NCBI RefSeq assembly: GCF_004335015.1
Contig: NZ_RQRU01000004.1
Coordinates: 160,877 to 224,876, forward strand
Origin: Psychrobacter pygoscelis
GTDB taxonomy: Bacteria > Pseudomonadota > Gammaproteobacteria > Pseudomonadales > Moraxellaceae
DNA: 64,000 nucleotides
Direction of reading: 5' to 3'
The notes under the pieces were generated by a model. That model was not told the origin of the DNA. It saw nothing but the letters and a program-made list of their open reading frames with translations, and searched no databases. Numbering within the stretch: the first letter of the stretch is position 1; each line of letters starts with the position of its first letter. Below, in pieces: positions 54,128-61,040 of this stretch. A program made the position numbers and the translations under genes.

Positions 54128-55180
54128 CTAATCCGTCTTGCTAGTTGGCTGAGCTTCAACGAGCACACTCATCCCCGAACGGATACTTGGATCAGGCGTG
54201 GTCGGCCGTGCTTTAATTTCAAAGGTGCGGACATCAAAGCCATCACTATTATTGGTGGCGCGCCAAGTAGCAAAATCAGCCAGTGGAGAGCTGGCGTAGA
54301 CTGTAAACTGCTTTTGATACGGAGTATCTGACTTTGATAATGCTGGTAGAGTCCCTACAAAGGTCGTGCCAATAGCAAACTGGCTTAGGTAGTTTTCAGT
54401 GACATTTAACACCACCCATTGTTTATTAGGATCGACCAGACTTAAGATAGGTACGCCTTGACCGATAACCTCGCCAGGATTGACGATGACATTGTCTACG
54501 ATACCTGAGATAGGACTTTTCAGATTGGCTTCGTCTGCCGCAACTTGCGCCTCTTCTAGCTTAGCGTCGACCTGAGCAACTTGTGCCTCTGCGGCAGTTT
54601 TATCTTCGCTGCGAGTCCCCTCTAGCGCCATCTCATATTGCTGTTTTGCAGCTTCTGCTTTATCTTGATTGGCCACATATTGAGTATAAGCTTCATCACG
54701 CTTTTGCCGCGCCATTAGCCCTTCTTCATATAGCCTATTGACTCGCTCATAGGTACTTTCAGCCAGATCAGCTACAGCTTGATTCGCTTGCCAAGCGGCC
54801 TTCGCCTGAGCAACCTCTTGAGGCCGAGCACCGTTTTCTGCTTTGTCCAACTGGCTTTGAGCCATCTGTTGGCCAGCCTTTGCTTGATTAATCTTAGCAG
54901 TAATTTCGGGTGAATCCATCTCAATAAGGGGTTGCCCGACTGCTACTGAGTCGCCTTCCATCACCAATATATTGGCAATCCTGCCCGGGACTTTGGCAGC
55001 AATTGAGGTCTGTTGCATCTCCATCTGACCTTGTAGGGTTACGGTCTCATCTCGTGACTGCTGTTTACTACTGAACAAGCCATAGGCAACAAAGGCTATA
55101 AGCCCGATGACAATCAGAGCAATAATAATGATCTGTGGAGAGCGTTTTTGCTTCTGCAGCTGAGACGGCGGGGTAGACAT
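54128..55180 (-). CDS. HlyD-family membrane fusion protein
   Basis: The adaptor links the inner-membrane permeases to TolC. One N-terminal membrane helix (IIIIALIVIGLIAFVAYGLF) is followed by a lipoyl half-motif (GRIANILVMEGDSVAVGQPL), a long helical hairpin (about 90-210), the second lipoyl half (LKSPISGIVDNVIVNPGEVI) and a beta-barrel domain. This layout resembles YbhG/YhiI. ATG 55180 has TAGGAG upstream; the longer frame adds 16 residues. Confidence 0.9.
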   Translation of the reverse strand: MSTPPSQLQKQKRSPQIIIIALIVIGLIAFVAYGLFSSKQQSRDETVTLQGQMEMQQTSIAAKVPGRIANILVMEGDSVAVGQPLIEMDSPEITAKINQAKAGQQMAQSQLDKAENGARPQEVAQAKAAWQANQAVADLAESTYERVNRLYEEGLMARQKRDEAYTQYVANQDKAEAAKQQYEMALEGTRSEDKTAAEAQVAQVDAKLEEAQVAADEANLKSPISGIVDNVIVNPGEVIGQGVPILSLVDPNKQWVVLNVTENYLSQFAIGTTFVGTLPALSKSDTPYQKQFTVYASSPLADFATWRATNNSDGFDVRTFEIKARPTTPDPSIRSGMSVLVEAQPTSKTD

Positions 55181-55334
55181 GGGTGAGTGGCTCCTAATTA
55201 ATAATAAAATTGGTATCGTGCTGCTCATTGACGGGCTTAAAATAGCCTAAGTAATCTAGCCAACACTCTTTTTTTACTATTAAATAATTAAATCATAAAC
55301 TAACTAAAAATCGTAAAGGACTAGTGTGCAGCGC

Positions 55335-57179
55335 TTAAGGGGCTTGTTGACTAGGGTTATATAATGTTGGCAAGCGGATATCGGCTGCATTCATATAAGT
55401 ATTAAAGGCCTTTGGCGTACCACAACTATTTAGTAGGGCAGCTAAAGCTTGGACATAGTCATTTGCCGCTTGCGCTTGCTCAGTCCGAGCCTTTAAATAC
55501 TGAGTTTGAGCTTGCACAACATCGATTGCTGTATTGACCCCTTCTTGCATACCCAGCTGACGGAGTCGTAGTACCTCAGCGGCCAGATCAATATTGCTCT
55601 GTAACGATTGATAACGGGCCTGAGCATTATTAACATCATTCCAGTTTTTTTCGACCAACAGTAGCAAATTATCGCTGACATCAATCTTGCTAAGGTCGGC
55701 CTGACGGATTTTGGCTTGACTGGCGGCTAACGTTGACTCTTTATCTATGCCCCCCCAAAGCTTCCAAGTCGCAGACACGCCAGCAACCCAACTGGGCTTG
55801 TCATCAAGTTGACCATAGCCGAACATCATGACCGTCGGCTTATATCCAGTATCAGATAATGCGTGCATTTTGCTGGCTTGCTGCTGTTTAGCGGCTACTT
55901 TTTGTAGTCCTGGATGATGAGATAAGGCCAGCTGTTGAAAATAGCTAACATCAGGAAGAGGTCTACTAGAGACGAATAGAGGCGTGGTAGGGCGGACACG
56001 AGTTTCAGTGCGTAATAGGCGCTGCAAAGCTATCATCGCTAGCCGAGCTGTATTACGAGCCTTAATCGCCTCACTATTGGCATCGGCTAGAGCTGATTGG
56101 GCTTCTAATCGCTCAACATGCGAGATGAAGCCTTCCTCGAACAAGCGCTGCGCCATATGGTCAGTTTTAGCAATAGTATCTAGTGCATCATCGCGCAAGT
56201 AGGAGGCAATGATGGCCAACTGTGCTTGAAAATAGCGCTCGACCAATGTGGTATAGAGGTCATTTTGGTCGATGAGGTGGTCCGCACTGGCCTCTAAAGT
56301 TCGGGCATCTAATAGTCCAGTAAGGGCATCACTACGTCCCGCTGTATAAACTGGCCAGACCACACCAACTCCAGCACTAGTACTAGAGCCTGAATGCTTA
56401 AAGTCATAATTATCAGGCAGGCGTGTATTTAGGTCATCACTAAGATTTGGTACTGTAGGAAGAGGTGGCAGCGGCGGTACATCCGGAAGGGTATTCTCGA
56501 TACTGTCCACTCGATTGACGATGTTGCTCTTAACACTACTCAAGTCGATATCACGCTCAAGGGTATAAGCATTGGCAGAAGCACGAGCAAATATAAATGG
56601 TCGATCCACACTGCTGGCTGCTTCAGACTGATATTGACTGGCAGCAATCGCCGCTTGGTCAGCAGCTAATTTAGGAGAGACTTGGATAAGCAGCGACTGC
56701 GCTTGATCTAGACTCATATAGCTGGAGACTTGAATTGGGTAGCTGTTGCTAATAGGTTCCTGAGTAGTCGGGTCTATCAGCGTCGTTAAGGGCGCAGGTG
56801 ACCCTAGACCAGCACTTATAGAGTCAGTACTCATGGAAGAGGAGGGGGTGGCGCGGCCATGAGTATCGTCATACATAGTGTTACTGGCTGATGCGAGTGG
56901 CGACTGCCCAGCGACGCGATGATACCCCGCTTCTGAGTGGGTGGGCGCCTCCTCTAAGCTGGTAGCCGCATTTGGCTTAGCAGGTGTATCAGCAAAGGCC
57001 TTAATAGGGGTTATTTGAGTCTCGTCTATCCTCTCAAGGCTAGACTCAACCGAAACCACGCTGTCAATATCTTGCGCCGCTGCAGCAGAAACTGGGCAGT
57101 AGCATAAAACACTTATCATCGTCAGCATAGCAGACGAATTCACTCTGGCTACATTATAAGTGAGTAAATCGAGAGTCAT
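55335..57179 (-). CDS. TolC-family outer membrane efflux protein
   Basis: The 614-residue protein has a signal peptide ending VSAAAA near residue 35. About 130 low-complexity residues follow, then two outer-membrane-factor repeats: the first with SYMSLDQAQSLLIQVSPKLA, the second with PDVSYFQQLALSHHPGLQKV. Barrel strands such as YKPTVMMFGYGQLDDKP and a long coiled coil with AIDVVQAQTQYLKARTEQAQ complete it. It is first in the export operon. A Pro/Leu stretch (LPDVPPLPPLPTVPNL) interrupts the first repeat. Confidence 0.9.
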   Translation of the reverse strand: MTLDLLTYNVARVNSSAMLTMISVLCYCPVSAAAAQDIDSVVSVESSLERIDETQITPIKAFADTPAKPNAATSLEEAPTHSEAGYHRVAGQSPLASASNTMYDDTHGRATPSSSMSTDSISAGLGSPAPLTTLIDPTTQEPISNSYPIQVSSYMSLDQAQSLLIQVSPKLAADQAAIAASQYQSEAASSVDRPFIFARASANAYTLERDIDLSSVKSNIVNRVDSIENTLPDVPPLPPLPTVPNLSDDLNTRLPDNYDFKHSGSSTSAGVGVVWPVYTAGRSDALTGLLDARTLEASADHLIDQNDLYTTLVERYFQAQLAIIASYLRDDALDTIAKTDHMAQRLFEEGFISHVERLEAQSALADANSEAIKARNTARLAMIALQRLLRTETRVRPTTPLFVSSRPLPDVSYFQQLALSHHPGLQKVAAKQQQASKMHALSDTGYKPTVMMFGYGQLDDKPSWVAGVSATWKLWGGIDKESTLAASQAKIRQADLSKIDVSDNLLLLVEKNWNDVNNAQARYQSLQSNIDLAAEVLRLRQLGMQEGVNTAIDVVQAQTQYLKARTEQAQAANDYVQALAALLNSCGTPKAFNTYMNAADIRLPTLYNPSQQAP

Positions 57180-58308
57180 GGCATTACCTAAACTAAAGAA
57201 AAAAATTCAAAAATGTATCATTAATTACAATTCAATCGAATTATCAAAAACTGGTAGTGACTGACTTAACTCAGCCATATTAACGCCAAGCTGATTAAGT
57301 TTGTATACAAGACATCTTCATGCAAAGCCGCTACCATTCATCAAGTCCCACTACCTGCAACTTGATGATAAAAATCCATAATGAGATTATTTGGCGCGGT
57401 ATAGCGCTTAAAAGGACAATAGGCTCAACAAAACTATACTGCAGCGTCAATGTGCTCCAAGATTACTGGACCAAGACCTAAGACTAAAATTAGAATAATC
57501 TGTTATCAAAAAAAGGAGTGAATAAACTAGGTAAGATAGAAGGCATAGAGAGCATCTATGATAGATTGACCAGTTTAAACATCCTAGCAGCTTACGACTA
57601 TAATGTCGCTGCTATCTTATGAGCAGGGGTTTACTTTAGGCGGTCAATCGTGACGGGTCAAGGCATACTATAATGGTAGGAGCTATTGAAGATGCTAGCT
57701 AACTGTGTTAGCTGGCGTAAATAGCCAGACTGGTTTATCCATATTACCTTATAAGTAGCGGTTAAATAATCACTTAGTAATTTGGAGCAGAGTGCTTAAT
57801 CTATAGTCACTATAACCCTTACTCAGTCCTTTTGCTACTTTATACCGAATGACATAGCGCTCTTAAAACACTGCGCTTTATTATTTTTTATTTTATAAGT
57901 ACTTATTCTCATATTGCTTAAGGGGGCTGAACTAGCGGGCTAGCATTGTTGTTTCTATTGACTGTTGCCCATAAAGATAGCGTCATCCTATTTAAAACTA
58001 CTGCGTAAAACAGTCGCTAGGATAAGTTTACTGGCTAGAAGTCATGATATGGCTGAGGCAGACGTAAAACTATCCCACCGACTTTGTAGCAAATATAAAA
58101 TGGATTGACTGTAATAGCGATAGTGTCGATAGCTAAGCCCCAACTTATCTCAACTGTCAACGAGTTGAATTTCATCTATAATCAGAAGCCATGGCGCGCA
58201 GATCGCGACTGCCCCTAATATAGAACTAGGGATAGAAAATAGGGATTAGTATGCAGCGCACAAATATGCAATGCCATAATCAATTAGATATTACTAAAGG
58301 ACACTGCT
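57180..58308. other. 1.1-kb intergenic region between the export operon and glpK
   Basis: I find no convincing frame or RNA gene. TATAAT at 58177-58182 could be the glpK -10, with CTGTCA 17 bp upstream as a weak -35. The glpK Shine-Dalgarno AAAGGAC is at the right end. Confidence 0.35.
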
Positions 58309-59901
58309 ATGTCAGGGTATGTACTCGCTTTGGATCAGGGGACGACTTCCAGTCGCGCTATAATATATGATGATCTTGCTCAGCCCCTACAAATGGCCCA
58401 AAAACCCACGACGTTACTTACGCCAAAAGCTGGGTATGTAGAGCAAGATGCGACACAGATTTGGCAAACTCAGATCAGCTGCGCTCATGATGTTATTAAC
58501 CAAGCAGGACTGCTTGCGACGGATATCTCTAGCATTGCTATCACTAATCAGCGCGAGACCACGGTAGTTTGGGATAAGCGAACGGGTAAACCACTAGCTC
58601 CAGCGATAATTTGGCAAGATCGGCGGACCGCACCATGGTGTGAGGCGCTGCATAAGCAAAGCGTGACTTATGCTGGGCAGTCTGAGCAGCAGATGAATAC
58701 TTATATTCAAGCAATTACTGGCCTTAGAGTAGACCCTTATTTTAGTGCAAGTAAAATTGTCTGGCTGCTCTCTGAGTACCCAAAGCTGAGAGCTATGGCG
58801 CATCAAGATCATTTGGCCTTCGGTACTGTCGATAGTTGGCTCATTTATAACTTGACTGGTGGTGAGCATGTGATTGATATCACCAATGCCTCACGGACGC
58901 TATTATTCGATATTAATACTTTAAAGTGGTCTGACACCTTATTGGCGCACTTTAACATCCCATCTAGTATTCTCCCTAAAGTGTTGGCTTCAGATGCAGA
59001 GTTTGGTAAGACTAAAAAGGGTCTGTTTGCTAAGCAAATCCCAATCCACGCGGTACTAGGAGATCAACAGGCGGCCTTATTCGGTCAGGGCTGCTTGAGT
59101 GCTGGTATGGCAAAAAATACTTATGGTACTGGCTGCTTTATGCTTATGAATATTGGTGAGGCGCCAAGACTAAGTCAGCATCAGCTATTGACGACGGTCG
59201 GCTGGCAGCGCAAAAGTCTAAGTTCAGAGCAAGAGAATATGAGCTTTAGTAAGCTAGTCAAATCCGGCAAACGTATGCTACAAGCACCCAAGCGGGAAGT
59301 CACATACGCGCTAGAGGGAAGCGTATTCATGGCTGGAGCAATCATTCAATGGCTGCGCGATAATCTAGGACTATTTGCTCACAGTCAGGACGTTGAGAAA
59401 CTGGCGACTCAAGTGCCAGATAGTGCAGAAGTCACCTTAGTACCTGCCTTTACCGGACTAGGTGCCCCTTACTGGCGCTCAGATATTACAGCCAGTATTT
59501 CAGGAATGACACGCGGTACGACCAAGGCTCATATTGCTCGAGCTGCTCTAGAGGCAATCGCATATCAGAGCTACGATGTGTTGACGGCCATGCAAAAAGA
59601 CAGCCCAAAACCACTGACTGAACTTCGGGTCGATGGCGGGGCTGCGAATAATAATCTACTCATGCAGTTTCAGGCTGATATTTTGGATGTTCCAGTCCTA
59701 AGACCGAAAGATACAGAGATAACAGCCAAAGGAGCGGCTTTGCTGGCAGGCATAGGAAGTGGGCTATACGACGAGACCCTTATGGAAGCTTCCTGGCAGG
59801 TTGATCGTGTATTTGAGCCGAAAATGAGTACCGAGCATCGAGAGCAGCATTTGGCTAAATGGCATCAGGCGATAAAAAAGACGTTAATGCAGACGCAATA
59901 G
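58309..59901 (+). CDS. glpK: Glycerol kinase
   Basis: GlpK phosphorylates glycerol to glycerol 3-phosphate, trapping it in the cell. The FGGY-kinase start YVLALDQGTTSSRAII, the glycerol-binding NQRETTVVWDKRTGKPL, the ADP-binding YGTGCFMLMN, and ELRVDGGAANNNLLMQFQAD are all present. At 530 residues it is about 28 longer than usual. The excess is an insertion in the loop before VTYALEGSVFMAGA (SSEQENMSFSKLVKSGKRML). No glpF or glpD is beside it in this window. Confidence 0.96.
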   Translation: MSGYVLALDQGTTSSRAIIYDDLAQPLQMAQKPTTLLTPKAGYVEQDATQIWQTQISCAHDVINQAGLLATDISSIAITNQRETTVVWDKRTGKPLAPAIIWQDRRTAPWCEALHKQSVTYAGQSEQQMNTYIQAITGLRVDPYFSASKIVWLLSEYPKLRAMAHQDHLAFGTVDSWLIYNLTGGEHVIDITNASRTLLFDINTLKWSDTLLAHFNIPSSILPKVLASDAEFGKTKKGLFAKQIPIHAVLGDQQAALFGQGCLSAGMAKNTYGTGCFMLMNIGEAPRLSQHQLLTTVGWQRKSLSSEQENMSFSKLVKSGKRMLQAPKREVTYALEGSVFMAGAIIQWLRDNLGLFAHSQDVEKLATQVPDSAEVTLVPAFTGLGAPYWRSDITASISGMTRGTTKAHIARAALEAIAYQSYDVLTAMQKDSPKPLTELRVDGGAANNNLLMQFQADILDVPVLRPKDTEITAKGAALLAGIGSGLYDETLMEASWQVDRVFEPKMSTEHREQHLAKWHQAIKKTLMQTQ

Positions 59902-60334
59902 ATTAGTATTCTTATACGACTTATCGAGTCTGAATTACGAGTCAATTTGTCTCTAATAACATACTGTTATAATAAATCTAAACTAAATTAATGTATCTGA
60001 TACGACTTGTAACCTAAACTAATAACGGTAAGGACATTCATTACATAACTCAGCTACTTAACTGCTGAAGTTGTTTTATATACTTGTAGTCATGGTGGTG
60101 ACTATTGATGCCTAATCAACAATATCTAATAAGTGTCTATCTAATGAGAATCATTATATGATCATATGATCGATACATTGGAGTTCTGATTAATTCAGTA
60201 GAGGTTTGATATTGGAAAGATAGAATAGATAGGTACTCACCCCATGGCTAGTACTAGTATAAGCCTTTGTGAGGTTTAATACTTAATGCTACCTTTGAAA
60301 ATAAACTTAAAATTAATAGATTAAGGATAAAATT
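59902..60334. promoter_or_regulatory. Intergenic region with Fur-box-like site and promoter
   Basis: TCTAATGAGAATCATTATA (60140-60158) agrees with the Fur consensus at 15 of 19 positions by direct comparison. TTGATG (60105-60110) and TAATAA (60127-60132), 16 bp apart, may be the promoter, so the site would cover the start of transcription. A 12-bp palindrome ATATGATCATAT lies at 60156-60167. No gene is visible in the gap. Confidence 0.5.
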
Positions 60335-60850
60335 ATGAGTGACCATAATGGCATCGACCGTGATGAAGTAAAACACATGTCAGATGAGGCGAAAGAAGAT
60401 TTAAACGCTGACCCAATTACTGGTGAGCCAGGCTCACATCCTGTAGGAACAGGTGTTGGCGGTGTTGGTGGTGCAGCCGCTGGTGCTGCTATTGGCTCTA
60501 TAGCTGGACCTCTAGGTACACTTATTGGCGGTGCGATTGGCGCTGTAGTTGGCGGTGCTGCTGGTCATGCTTCAGCTGAAGCCATTGATCCTACTCGTGA
60601 AGAAGCGTACTGGCGTGCAGAACATGCTAATGCAGACTACTACCGCGAAGGTCATGATTTTGACCGTGACTATCACCCAGCCTATGCTGTAGGTTATGCA
60701 AACCGTCATCGTTATCCTGCTGAGGCTCGATTTGAAGATCATGAAGCTGATCTAAAAAAATCTTGGGAAGAAGTGAAAGGCGAATCAAAGCTAGCGTGGG
60801 AAGATGCTAAGCATGCTTCACGTGATGCATGGAATCGTGTTAGCAAATAA
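60335..60850 (+). CDS. Glycine-zipper-containing protein, 171 aa
   Basis: Residues about 38-82 are a long Gly/Ala-rich hydrophobic stretch (GVGGVGGAAAGAAIGSIAGP onward) with glycine-zipper spacing, able to insert in a membrane as a hairpin. The rest is hydrophilic and charged (EEAYWRAEHANADYYREGHD, then KKSWEEVKGESKLAWEDAKH), like small general-stress proteins. There is no signal peptide. The Fur-like site upstream suggests iron-linked control. A perfect palindromic terminator follows. Confidence 0.75.
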   Translation: MSDHNGIDRDEVKHMSDEAKEDLNADPITGEPGSHPVGTGVGGVGGAAAGAAIGSIAGPLGTLIGGAIGAVVGGAAGHASAEAIDPTREEAYWRAEHANADYYREGHDFDRDYHPAYAVGYANRHRYPAEARFEDHEADLKKSWEEVKGESKLAWEDAKHASRDAWNRVSK

Positions 60851-60903
60851 ATACTTTGCTCTTTTGAGCGAGTAATTATCATAGCCAGTAATTTTATTTT
60901 AGT

Positions 60904-60937
60904 AAAAAACCTTTAGGTATACCTAAAGGTTTTTTTG
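60904..60937. terminator. Palindromic terminator
   Basis: ACCTTTAGGTA and TACCTAAAGGT form a fully self-complementary 22-mer flanked by A and T runs. It can stop transcription from both sides. Confidence 0.85.
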
Positions 60938-61040
60938 TTTTCAAGATAGAGGTACGCTGGAAACTATAAGAGCTTTTTATGGTTCAAAGTCAATAGCGAT
61001 AACTAAGATTCTCTGAAACTCTGACTTATAGAATAGTCCT

